Below are positions 48,952 through 60,445 of a DNA stretch of 64,000 nt, piece after piece; the first letter of the stretch is position 1; every line of letters begins with the position of its first letter. Below the pieces are notes generated by a model. It saw only the letters and a program-made list of their open reading frames with translations, was not told the DNA's origin and did no database searches. Source of the stretch: Sclerotinia nivalis (Eukaryota > Ascomycota > Leotiomycetes > Helotiales > Sclerotiniaceae); the NCBI GenBank assembly GCA_029531795.1, contig JAPEIS010000007.1, positions 1,860,001 through 1,924,000 on the forward strand, in the 5' to 3' direction. The position numbers and the translations under genes are program-made.

Positions 48952-49303
48952 GAATGAATTGTGAATTGGAGATATAGGACCATAAACTTAATTCACAAAT
49001 TGAAAATTGAAAATAGCATTATCAGTGTTTGACATTTGTCAAAAATGAACTGACTTGATCATGAAACTTCATTGATATCCTGAATTAGGTATAATCTTGA
49101 ATTTCTGGATAACTTCTTACAGTATCTGCAATATCTGCAAGATCTGCAAGATCCACAATGTCAAATTCTATAATTTCTTCTCTCAAATTTATCTACCTAT
49201 ATATCTACATGTCTATCTATCCATCTATCCATTCTATACCCCATATCCACATCCACATCCACATTCACATCCCCTCCCGTTCCCCCTCCCTTCCATACTC
49301 TCC

Positions 49304-51290
49304 TCACATCTTCCTCCTCCCATGCGCCTCCTTCGGCAAAAACGGCACCGCAACAACCAATCCCAGCGCAACCAACACTTCAAAAACCCAAATAAAATAT
49401 CCCCAGAGAATCTGATGTGTAACTCCATATGCGAAGATGACGGTGAAGAGAGCGGGGACGAATGCGCGGGTGCCGCTTGTGACGGCGAGTGCGATGCTGT
49501 TGAGGGTGCCGAGGGTTTGGGAAGAGGGCGCGATGTCGTTTAGGGCTAGTTGGCCGCAGGCTGAAGGGGGTGTTAGTTGATATGGTTTGGGGGTTTGAGT
49601 GAGATAAAGACAGGAGGGGGCAGAGGCGAATAGATGGAAGGTAGAGGAAAACAGAGGGAAAAAAAGAAGAAGAAAAAAGAAGAAACACAAGACTTACTAA
49701 ACGCCATACTAACACCCACCCCCAAAGCAATACTCAACGGATACACAATCCAAAACGCCGTCTCCCAGCCCATCCTCAACATGAAATTTGCAAAAGGACA
49801 GAAGCTAAAGAGGAGCGGCCAGAAAAAAGCGCATGCGCGTAGGACCCCAATGGTTCCGATACGTTTGTGTAGGGGAGGAAAGACTACGATCATCCAGAAG
49901 GCTTGGGAGAAACCGGTGAGCGCCATGAAGAGGGATATGCGGAGAGGTGTGAAGCCTAGCCCACCTAGGGAGATGGGTGTGAACCAGAAGACTGGGAGAA
50001 CTAATAGGGGAAGGGGGTTAGTGAGGAATGGGAATAGGTTAAGAGATTTTTAAGGAAGGAGGTGGAGTGAGACAAACCAGATGTATAGACTGTGCTCATG
50101 AGACTTAGATGACTGTAAATATAAACACATCTTGCTACACCTGGAAAATTAAGAAGTTCCCGCATAGTCATTCCATCATGTGCTCCTACTTTCTGATAAG
50201 ACTTCTTTCCTAATGTCTGATATCTGGTTAATGATTTTACAATTCTCCAACTAATTTCGATAAATTGTTAGGTAGATAACTCACCTCTTTTACGAAAAAT
50301 GTAGCAACAAACGCTGAACTTAATGCAAATAATCCAGTACAAATTGTAGGAAGCGCAAAAGGGAATTCTTCAAAAAAATTGATACCGCTAAATAAAGATG
50401 GATATTGTTTGGCTGGTTCGGAGAGCGCACCACCTTGAGATTGTTAGTTATTGTGATGGTCTTTTTGTACTCAGAGTATTGAAGAATTACCTATCAAAGG
50501 TCCAATAAGTATCCCCATATTTCCGGCGACGGAAAAGTAACTAAAAGCTCTTGCTTGAGTTTTTTTGGTACTGTTTTCGGAAATCATCGTTCGAACGGTG
50601 CTTTTACATCAATTAGCCAGCCAAATACCTCATAATACAATACAAAATCAAGACAATATGAAAACTACTCACACGATCGTTCCAGCGAAAAGTCCCGCAA
50701 CACATCGAAAAATAACTAATTGCCAAATACTCCTCCCAAATCCAAAAACTCCCGTGGCGAGCGATATTCCTAGGAGTGAAGCAATCATGATGGGTTTACG
50801 GCCGAATTTATCCGAGGCGCGTCCCCAGTGGACCATGAGTGTCATTTCTGTGATGGAAAACAACGATTCCTATATCTTTATTAACTCCCATTCACACATT
50901 CAATCATGTATATCGCCCCTCCACTCAAGAAAAAAACCAAAAACATACAATCAGACCCGAATAAAACCCCACCTCTCCCTCCGCTATATCCCCAATCTCC
51001 CACAACATCTGATTGAGAAAAGCAAAGATGGAGAAAAACGCAATGGGTTCCACGAGTCGAACATAGCAGAGACTGATGATTTGTCCTAGTGGAAGAGGAG
51101 TATCGTCGTCATCTTCATTTACTGCTTGTTCTCTTCCTTCTGCTTCTTGATCTGCGTCTAAATCTGAGGATTTAAACACTTGCAATCCCGTGATCAAGGC
51201 ATTACGAATTTCAGTCGGTTCGGTGAGAGGCGCGAGAAGGGGTTCGCGTTCATTTATTTCGCGTTCATCTTCTTCTTCGTGGGGAAACAT
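49304..51290 (-). CDS. MFS transporter, multidrug/efflux type
   Basis: A proton-driven efflux carrier in the plasma or vacuolar membrane, close to the YCR023C / zinc-induced-facilitator-like group. A multi-exon gene starting MFPHEEEDERE at 51290 and ending HGRRKM before the stop at 49304. After an acidic cytosolic N-terminus of about 70 residues comes the first membrane segment (ISLCYVRLVEPIAFFSIFAF). The MFS loop signature WGRASDKFGRKP (G-x3-D-x2-G-R-K) lies between segments 2 and 3. The next segments include WQLVIFRCVAGLFAGTIV, RAFSYFSVAGNMGILIGPLI, LPTICTGLFALSSAFVATFF, MALTGFSQAFWMIVVFPPLH and FEVLVALGLVVAVPFLP. About 12 segments can be counted across exons. Substrate unknown. Exon edges in the middle (about 49950-50670) are approximate. 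Confidence 0.85.
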
Positions 51291-51819
51291 TGTCTATTGC
51301 CCTCTGCTTATCTTGAGGGTATACGGAGAAACGACAATTTTAGTTGTTGGATGAAAAGAAGGTGAGGAATTTGGTGAAAGCATTGTTCGGAAAATATTGG
51401 ATCAACTTGCTTAATAAGATGCTTGAAAGACGTGGGGTAGGGCCAATTTTTAGCGCCGATATGCCCCTTGCTAGGCGTTATTCAGGGGTTTGGGCTAGCA
51501 TTTGGTATCTGTTTATAGAGAGAGAAATTGATGCTATTGTTACAATCAAGACGTGTAGGATCACTTCTACATATAATTGAGATTGGGATTTAATGAAGGT
51601 TGTACTTTTTTATAATACTAACCACATGCATTGACGGCGTGAGAATATGATACTACGCATACTCGGCTACCGATGATGACGAGTTGATGAATTGTATTTA
51701 CGGGTCTATGTAAACTCAGAATTTATTGCACGCAAGGAAGTGATGATAACTTATGGGAAAGATACCGATAATTGCATTATGCTGCGTCTATATTTATTGC
51801 CCATAAATTGGAAATGCAC
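51291..51819. other. Spacer upstream of the MFS gene
   Basis: Promoter side of the leftward MFS gene and 3' flank of the sphingomyelinase-like gene. One 78-codon + strand ORF (51344-51580) is not supported. No repeats of note. Confidence 0.5.
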
Positions 51820-53957
51820 TCAGAAAGGGCCATCTTTGTAAGGACAAGCATATCCCAAAGTCCCACTTCCGCTTCTCAGATAGCAAACCTTTTGTTTTGC
51901 GCAAGCTGCCGTGCTACAACTTTTCGTTACCACAGAACTTTTGGTCTCAAGGAAATTATAAACTTCTACTAAAGTATTGTTTGCCAACATATTTTCGGTT
52001 ACTCCATGCCAAAAAGCGCCGTCTAAAGGAGCATTGGAAGGCCAAGTTGCATTGGGGTCGTATATTTGGCGCTTATCATACTCGAATTCCCATATGGGAG
52101 TTGTCCATAAGTTGGCATTGGACATATTAGCGAAGTAAGTCTGAGCATTAACGACAGAGAAAGTTGAAGCATCGACCTGAAGGTTGACCCACCCAGCATT
52201 GTTCCCGGTGAGAGGGGTGATAGAAGGCCCAACATATCCAACTTGTAGAGGATTGTTGTAATCAACCAAGGTGGTGTTACGCATGATCGAATTTTTATTG
52301 CTAGAGATTGTCGAGTTTGGCAGGTAATCATAATAGATCATAAGCTGTTCTTCGTGTGTATGACCAAAGAATATTCCCGCGATTGTTGCTGGCGAAAACC
52401 TAGCAACAATACTATAGAATAGAGCTGTTGGATTTGGAAGTGCTTGAGAGCCGTCATATCCAGGAAGAACATGTCCAATGATCCAAACACGTTGATCAAT
52501 ATCTTCCGATTTTTGGAGCTCGTTAGCAAGAAAGGTGAGAATTCCAGAAGTGTCCGGATTTGTCATGTTGAAGAAGTTGAAGATATTGTCCGTGTACCAA
52601 AAGTCCGTATTGATAGAAATGATCTTTAAACCTTGAGACGCGACAGTGGCATATGCACCGTAATGATTTGAGGCATACTGAGCTGCTTTACTGTCGATCC
52701 ACCCATTGTTAAGCCATAAGTTGGACAATAAATTGTAGTTCCAAGAAAACACATTTGATTGTCCTGTAGAGTTGTTGATGGAATTTGGGGTATTCAAAGC
52801 TTCTGGGAGGGAATCATGATTTCCTAGAGTAGCGTAGATAGGGCTATTTTTCATTTGAGCCTTGAAGGTCTGGTAGGTAACCGTCTCTTCATACTCTACG
52901 TAAGCTCTACTTATTTGGTCATCGTTGTCGTGGCTCACAATATCACCAGTAAATATTGTGAACACCACGTTAGATCTGTTAATAAATTGGTCCATGGTTG
53001 AAAATGCTGAAAGAGCTAAATCAGGAGGAGCATCGCAATACAGGTATCCAAACCGAGACGCAGGTATGGATGGGTTAGTAATCGTCGTATTAAGTACGGT
53101 ATTTGTTGAATATGGCCTACAACACATATATTGCGAACAATTGGCTTCACTACCAATATCATATCGTGTATCCAAATGCCAATCCGAGAGATGTAGAACA
53201 TCAATGGTCTTGTCTACTGAGTGGTTAGACTTAATATACCGAGGATTGACCGACTGCTAGAACTTACTAGATGGTTGAGGGGCCGCTGTCTTATTGGCTG
53301 GCTTTGGTTTAAAATATGCCGATTCATCAATAAGTATGGTTGGAGGTAAGCTACAAGTGTCCCATACATAAAAACAGTAACCTTGCATGTCATCGGTAGC
53401 CATGCTCATTTTGGCAAACAATTGAGCAAGATACGGACCAGTTCCACCAATTCCAGAGTATTCCTCATAACAGGTCTCTGCGTAGATGCTGTCGAAGACT
53501 TTTGGAAAGGTTTCGCAGGCACGAATAAGAAGGTTCACAATGGTATCCACAGGTTGCATTATAGCTGCAAGATGCATTACTTCGGTGCCGGCAATGCATT
53601 TTGAGCATTCCGTAGTGAGCCCATTTCCATTAACAATTCCTTGGATCTCATTGAAGATATTGTCTTCAATCTCCTGCTTGCTAGTGGTAGTTAGTGCTGA
53701 TACAGGAAAGGGATAGATAGATAATCATACCTTAGGATAGGCAATGGGGCTGGGATAGGAGAGGTCTCGTTGTAAGAAGGTACAGGACCAGTACCATTAT
53801 AGTAAAGGGTTGGACCTCCAGCAGCATTAGGAATTGTATTTGTGAGTGTTTTGTTCAATGCTTGAGGACTTGACGGAACGGATCGCCGTTTATGGCCTTT
53901 ATGCGCAGTTGTGACTGACAACAGTGATAAAGTAGTCAAAACTACCGGGAAATACAT
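51820..53957 (-). CDS. Secreted acid sphingomyelinase-like metallophosphoesterase
   Basis: Hydrolyses sphingomyelin-type phosphodiesters in mammals; fungal substrates may be inositol-phosphoceramides or other phosphoesters. Starts at ATG 53957 with a classic signal peptide (MYFPVVLTTLSLLSVTTAHK). A saposin-B-like domain follows (TECSKCIAGTEVMHLAAI, then RACETFPKVFD, then CYEEY and GYCFYVWDTC), with cysteines spaced as in acid sphingomyelinases. The calcineurin-like phosphoesterase core carries the five metal motifs in order: DWHLD, GDIVSHD, GNHD, GHVLPGYD, GHTHEEQ. At least nine N-glycosylation sequons are visible. The C-terminal domain is cysteine-bearing (SCSTAACAKQKVCYL) and ends before TGA at 51820. 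Introns lie at about 53697-53726 and about 53217-53266. The second has two acceptor AGs three bases apart, which would add or remove one residue. No missing catalytic residue was seen. Confidence 0.93.
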
Positions 53958-55189
53958 TTTTGACAGAGGAAAGACGCAGATCCTGCGAGACAGGTGGATG
54001 GCAGGTAACATGCAGAAGGGAATGAACAATACTTATATATCTGATTAAAGATAGACCTACCAATTCATGATAACCACCACATCGCAGCACGTGGTTGCGA
54101 TTGGATTGGTCAACTTTGAGGTTGTAAACTTGTGAGGTACCTAGTTGTCACTCATGCAGCTTCTAACGGCAGGCACCACGAATTGGGAAGGTGATTTGCT
54201 CGTACCTAGCTGCAGAAAGCTTCATTTTGCCAAGTACTCAGTGGTGTCTGGTGCATCCTCCCCGCAATTTAATAGATAACCTTATCCAACCCAACGTATT
54301 TGCAGTCTCATACTCATACATACACGTTCATTATCAAAGAGGTAGTATTGGTTTAATGGAGATACCCCGAAAACCGGATCGTATGAAAATTACGTACCAG
54401 GAACAAGAGATTATGAAATTAACAACTGTTGGTTGCACTTATCAATGTCAGATGCAAAAGCGGTGAAATTATCGGCAGAAACTTTACAAGTACGTACTAG
54501 CTTATCGGGGCGATCCATCTCGGCAAGGCGTCGATAAAGCAATGCAGAACGATAAACAGAAGCGTGAGGAAATATATGAAGGTCAAACTTTCCTACTTAT
54601 ATTGACTTGACATGAAAATTGTAAACGCATTCCTAAATTTCGTTGCTACAATTCAAGCTGATAGTGTCCCTCAGTCAGTGTCCAGAAATGGTGAAGATTT
54701 GTAAAGCTCCACTTCGCGGGGCACATACAGCAAACACAAATATCCAATACACCTGATAGCCCGAGTTGAGTATAGACTCCTTGAATATTGCATTCAGCTC
54801 GAATAACGAGGAAACCCGAACGGAGCTTATAATCGTACCATATTAAGAAAAATTCGTGATACTCAGTTCAAGTTATTCAAGTCGATAACTTTGAGACTAA
54901 TAAATAATAGACTTTTGAGTTCTCGATGTCTAAGACTGAATTGGGGTTGAGTGGGGAAGTTTGATGAATCATGACGTCTATGAGTGGTGGTTGAAGTGCT
55001 AAATGCTTCAAACATCAACAAAAATACTCTTATACTGGTGTCAAAGGTCTCAGATGTAAAGAATCTTCATTTTTCTATAACTCTCTTTTGTCTTCACCAT
55101 AATCTATTAATTCAATAATCCACTCAAGTTGCGAAAGAGAAGTCCTCTTGAGCCTACTATCATTCTTACTTGCGCCACATCACTTCAAT
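53958..55189. other. 1.2-kb divergent spacer
   Basis: Upstream regions of the secreted phosphoesterase and of the FAD oxidoreductase. A 91-codon ORF at 54191-54466 has no family support. CT-rich and TCTTTTG-type sequence precedes the rightward start (55070-55100). No RNA gene seen. Confidence 0.5.
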
Positions 55190-57193
55190 ATGGCCGCAAC
55201 CGATCAAAGGAAACATATTGTGATAATTGGAGCTGGAGCTGCAGGAATGGCGTGTGCTAGCACGCTTGCTCAACATCCTGAAAAATTCAAAGTCACCATG
55301 ATTGAACGGATGGGTGTAACAGGAGGTCAAGCAACATCCATATCTCTAGACAAAGATAAATTTGGCACTGACTGGATGAATGATGGTGTCCAAGGCGGCT
55401 CACCTATCTTCAAACATACCTGCGAGTTCTTCAAACGATATGGTCATGAAGCTCAAGGTATCAAACTCCAAGTCGCATTCGGCAAAGGCAAGGATGGATT
55501 CTGGACCAATTGTTTCCCGAGTCATCTTGTCGAACGCTTCTCTAGCGATATCAAGAAATTCGGCAAAGTCTTGAAGATTATCAAGTGGACGATGCCTATA
55601 ATAGGTGTAATACCTATTCGAATCATGCTCAAGATGTTCTTTTTCAGCAAAGATTTTGGTGACAAGATGGTTTATCCTCTCATCGCTCTATTTCTCGGTA
55701 CGGGCAACCAAACTGCAAATGTATCATGCGCCATATTGGAGCGTTTATTTGACGATGAGAATATGAAACTTTGGGACTATGATCCAGATACACTTTTACC
55801 AAATTTGCCTCAAATGTTGACATTTCCCAACCTTCATAAATTTTACGAAGATTGGAGAAAGGATCTCGAATCGAAGGGTGTGAATATTCGCCTCAAAACT
55901 GATGTTACGGAAATTATTCAACGAGATGCAAAGGGTGTTGTGATGAGCACGCGGCCGTTTGATCCGGATGCAAATGATAGAAAAGGAGAACATACAGGGC
56001 CAACCTCAAAGACAGAAACATTTGACGAGTTGGTGATGTGTGTATTAGCCGATGATGCACTTAAAATCCTTGGTAGGACCGCCACTTTGAAGGAGAGATT
56101 CGTGCTTGGAGGAGCCAGGTAAGTTAAAATTGATCTCCGTCATAAAGCTCATGAACTAATCATCATGATAAGATTTTATGACGACATAACAATAACCCAG
56201 TAAGTCACTCACTACTCTCGTTCCCTTACTCAGCTCACATCCTACCACCAATGACACCCACTAACAACCTCCTAGCTCCGACCATGAATACTTCCGTAAA
56301 CACTACGAAACGGAATTTGACCCCTCTCTCTGCGCCGAACCAAAGTCCCGCGCACAAAAAGACCAAATCGCTTTTTCAAAAGGCGAACAACGCGGTGTCG
56401 ATAATGAACCCAGTGGTTACCGACCCATGTATTACACGAAATCCTACTCGCACGACCCTACAAAAATCGAAATGTCATTCGAGTACGTCCCAATTATCCT
56501 TCCTACCCCTCTTTCCCTCCATTTCCTATCCCCTCCCCTCCCCCCCACATAAACACCCAACTAACCTCCTCCTCCTCCCCAGCTGCACAAACTACCAACA
56601 CCAATTCCGACAAGACCACGCCTCAGAAACCTCACCCATCCCGTACGAGCAACACGTCTTCCAATCCATCTTCCTCGACGCCTCCAACCGCGACGCCTGG
56701 ACCATCGACGAGATCTCCGCGGATAAAATCATAGAGAAGAAATGGTGGCATCAGCTTGGACATCGCTGGCAACACTATGCGCGCGTCGTGCCGGGTATGA
56801 TGTGGATTAATGGGAAGAATCGTACTTGGTTTGCGGGAAGTTGGACTTTGGTTGTTTGTTTTTTCCCTTTTCTTTCTTTTCTTTCTTTAGTTTTCCCTTC
56901 CTATAATCTTCACTACCTATTTCCTTCTGGGTTTCCTTTCCTCCAAAGTCTAGGCTTGGTTCTGAGAAGAAAAAAGGACAGAAGATTCACAACACAATAC
57001 TAACGACTCCAATAACCAACAGAATATGCACGAACTAGCCCTCGTATCAGGTATAGCAGCCGCCTATCGACTAGGAGCCGAATACGTGAAATTCGATGAT
57101 TTCGCGGAGGAATTTTTTGGTAATTACATGCTTGTAGCGCATGGATTTAGGTATAAGGCGGAGGAAAAGAGGAGGAAGCAGAAGAGTCAGTAG
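55190..57193 (+). CDS. FAD-dependent amine-oxidase-like oxidoreductase
   Basis: A flavoprotein with an N-terminal dinucleotide-binding fold: KHIVIIGAGAAGMACASTLA at about residues 8-27 (G-x-G-x2-G), followed by the FAD ribose-binding acidic strand end (VTMIER) and TGGQATS. The first exon (55190 to about 56119) carries most of this domain. A 27-nt exon (56173-56199, FYDDITIT) then links to an exon beginning at about 56277 (SDHEYFRKHYETEFDP). A fourth exon (about 56582 on) holds YEQHVFQSIFLDASNRDAW and KKWWHQLGHRWQHYARVVPG, with NGKNRTWFAGSWTL next to its donor. The last exon starts NMHELALVSGIAAAYRLGAE, the C-terminal FAD-contact region. All joins keep frame. The amine-oxidase label is by fold; substrate unknown. 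The protein has no signal peptide. Confidence 0.85.
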
Positions 57194-58048
57194 GAGATAT
57201 GCGTGGGGATTTGTATATATTAATTACGTGTGTGGAGATGGGAATGATGTGTATTTATTATTTGCGCTACTTATAATTTTCTTCCGTGGAGTGCTGTTTA
57301 ATACATTTTCTGATAGTTAACTCTAGCCATATGTTTAAGAATGCTCCTAGCTTGGCTTTTATTTAACCACTCTCTCATTTGGCATTTGTAGTGTTTGTGG
57401 TTCATAATGGCTCGACCATATCCAGCCAAATATTTGGATGAGATATCTCTAACTTTCATCATCAGTCTAGACAACAGATTGCCCTTCCCTAATCACATCC
57501 AACAAGCATCAGATCCCCTTTCCCCGCCTTCCAAAACCCCTCACCCCATGCGCCTAGATTGCGATGAGTAATGCGCTATCTCGTCGCATTTGCCAAGGGC
57601 CAAACTATCTTCGAACTTCCCATTTGAAATTTTCTAGCCAATCGTGCGCTTGTAGGCCAAGTGGGGACAAATTTACATGTCGCCGAGAGCTTATCTATAT
57701 AGAAGCGCATAGTAGTAGCACTATAGGATACGAATGAATCCGGTAGGATACCGTTCTGAATGCGATCATAGGCTTTCGTGGGTTATTCCAATAGCATCCA
57801 CTAAATGCATTGGCGAGCCCCTGCTAGCCCTTGCCTGATGATGCGACCATGTTTGTTGATCAATATTTACAAAGACAACAAATCCACCTTTGAAACAAAA
57901 TAAACAGAGGACCCTGCCCAAATTGTGTTGTCAAGGACTAAAGGATATTTTTGTGTATCAAAATGACTGGAGATTGATCGCGTGCAACCTCCTAATATAA
58001 GCGATGTCCGACCTATCCACTCGCCAAGATTCTTGGATTCCTCCTTGT
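57194..58048. other. Spacer between convergent genes
   Basis: Between two stop codons. A 61-codon minus-strand ORF (57867-58052) overlaps the VPS45 stop region only by chance. No repeats or RNA signatures seen. Confidence 0.5.
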
Positions 58049-59884
58049 TCAACGTCTTCCTGTCTCTTTTCGTAACCTTCCAGCAGCAGTCGATGGAGCA
58101 GGTTCAGGCCATAAGGATACAGCATCTTCCATTTCCTCCAAGAAAGTCGTGCTGTTATGGATCGAAGTACCTCCTAAAACCACTCTGATACCCGGCGAAG
58201 AGGCATTTATTTGAGATATGCATTTTGCCTCTTCAAAAGTGGCCCCACCAATGATAAAAACCACAATATCCTGGGGCTTATCTCGAGTCGTTCCTCCACC
58301 TTCAACGAAAGGATATTGCTGATCACGCAATTTTCCTTTGATTAAATCTTGGAGTGTCAATTCTAGTCGTGGCGAATGCTGTGTATAGACATTTTCCACA
58401 CCTTTCAATCCCTTGAATCGGTCACGAGCTCCAGAAAATATGTTCGAGGATTCGAACATGTCGGAAATGCCTCCTGTAGATTGGTTCAGTTGCAACGAAG
58501 AATGGTAAATAAGGAGCTTCGCTACGAGATCGATGCGTCTTTGAGGAACGTTCCCGGCTGCACCAAGAAGATCAACAAGGATCGGTAATGCATTTGAAGG
58601 GTGTTTTTCATATCGAAGTGAGTACAGAGCAACGAGTCTCAGCTTGTTATCGGGAGTTACAGTCGGAGATTGGATTAATCTTTGCACGTTCTACAATATT
58701 TGTTAGTAAAAGACAAGTGATTAAAGCTCCAAGTTGTAACTCACTTTTAGATCACTGGCATGAGCATCATTACATGCCAAGCTTTGCTCAACTTCACTAA
58801 CTTCCAATAGATTTTCTGAACCAACCATTCTACTTAACTCACCAACAAGGGTAACGTGCTTGCTGACATTGCCAGAGAGTTTACGGAATTCGGGGTATTC
58901 TTCGATGAAGCGCTTCATGTCAGCGATAGACTCAATATTGGAGCTATTTTTTGTTCTTGATTGATATTGCTCGACATAATCTTTGATATTGCCACCAAGA
59001 TCACCAAAATTGAGGTACATGTTCTTCTTGAAGAATGGATCTTGGTCTTGAGATAACACCACTTCTTTCAACTCAGGTCGAACGTCTGGTACCTCGCTAA
59101 GGTCGACTCTCCCATTCTTTATTCCAAGAAGTTCATGAACCATTGCCTGGTATGTCCATTGTGTTAAGAGCGGTGTTATAGGGTCATCCCTTCGATCCAA
59201 TATCAACAATATAGGGGGAGTATCCACTTTCCTGAAATCGAACAACTGATCTTCCTGAGCAATATGATACCGTACTTCTGTAGCCAGCTTCTTCGCGAGT
59301 AAACTGTTTTTCTCGTATCGAATAAGGGGTTTCTTCTTCAAAGATAGCAACACAGCAATGAGTCCTTCAGCAGTACGTTGCAATGCATCTGGGTTCCACA
59401 TGTCCGGGTTGGAACTCCATATTCGTTGCTTTGGAAATCCGAGATCAAATGTAAATAAATCCGGATTCACAACAATATAATCTGCAAAGTGTTCCTGGAC
59501 CAATTTGACCACCTCATGATCATCTGCTTCTGCTAATCGCTCCAGGGATGACTTCTTCACCACATTACTGAAGTACACATTGTATTCGCCATATTTGGGA
59601 TCTCGAAATTCATCAATTAGGAATTGTATAGAATCTGCCGACGGCCGAACAAAACATAGGCACTTTAGATGGCGCATTTTCTCCCTGTTTTGATTGTCCA
59701 ACCTGTCTATGAGGTATACTTCGTGGTTCAGAAGCGCAGATTGTGTGATTGCTGTGGAAACAATGGACACGGTATCACTATCCAGTAATAGAACCTTCAT
59801 CTTCGCAGATGGTGTCCCGGAAGTTCCATCTCCTGCAGACACCATCTTCGAGATATACCCCGACACAGCTTGAACGACATCCAT
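58049..59884 (-). CDS. vps45: VPS45 Sec1/Munc18 family vesicle-fusion regulator
   Basis: A cytosolic SM protein that binds the syntaxin Tlg2/Pep12 and promotes SNARE-complex assembly for Golgi-to-endosome/vacuole traffic. Exons 59884-58745 and 58690-58049 join in phase 0 to give 593 residues, the expected length. N-terminal domain: MDVVQAVSGYISKMVS, then MKVLLLDSDTVSIVS and VYLIDRL. The middle holds FADYIVVNPDLFTFDLGFPK and the strongly conserved ILLILDRRDDPITPLLTQWT followed by YQAMVHELLGI. C-terminal: LRLVALYSLRYEKHP, NIFSGARDRFKGLKGVENVY, and the family's IVVFIIGGATFEEAKCISQI and VVLGGTSIHNSTTFLEEM. Nothing is missing. Divergent from ALE1, with 561 bp between starts. Confidence 0.97.
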
Positions 59885-60445
59885 CGTATTTATTATTTAG
59901 AGGTTATGGTGGGAAGGTATTAATGTCGCATAAGCATATCTCGTCTCGTCTCGTATCGTATCACACTACGAATTGTAGATTGTCGGAATCGCAAGGTACT
60001 GTATAGGTCACAATAACAACTTTCGTGTATATTCGTTGTTGGTACTGGAAGAAGGCCTTGAAAACGCAACGTGGTTTGCATGTAGGTAGTTTTAGCTATT
60101 CAGATGTTCCAGACGAGGCAGAGGGAGCAAGGCTCGGGAGCGAGGCAAGGCCCATCCGTCGTCCTGGCATTATCCCACGAAGTCTGGATCCACCGCCCGG
60201 CAGAAACAAGCTATTGTATGGATGATCAACTTTGGGGTAGGGGACAGCTATCACGTGGACGCCACCCGAATGAATTGATGATTCAATTGCGAGTAAATAA
60301 AAATAATACCAAGGAAGTTCAGAAGATCCTAGTATTTGTTCCTTTTTTGCTAAAGACACAATTCCAAATTCACTGATGGAGAAATGATAGCTTTTTAATA
60401 CCTTCATTTTGTCTTATAGTACATTGAAACTCTCCATCGCCAACA
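59885..60445. promoter_or_regulatory. Shared divergent promoter of VPS45 and ALE1
   Basis: 561 bp between start codons. It contains a TCGTCTCGTCTCGTATCGTATCA-like tandem near 59940-59960. No specific factor site is claimed. Confidence 0.5.

Larger units (their letters stand above)
47289..49303. other. 2-kb AT-rich, repeat-rich spacer
   Basis: It holds ACAAACATAAATA-type runs near 48285-48330, an 8-bp tandem repeat (48409-48438), and a 27-bp tandem repeat (48871-48951). ATCCACATCCACATCCACATT repeats lie at 49243-49270, just beyond the MFS gene's stop. The ORFs here are repeat translations. No gene is supported. Confidence 0.6.

Noticed and set aside
48645..48983. Minus-strand ORF with YHIISSYHS repeats
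   Set aside because: It arises from the 27-bp tandem repeat, whose period divides by three.
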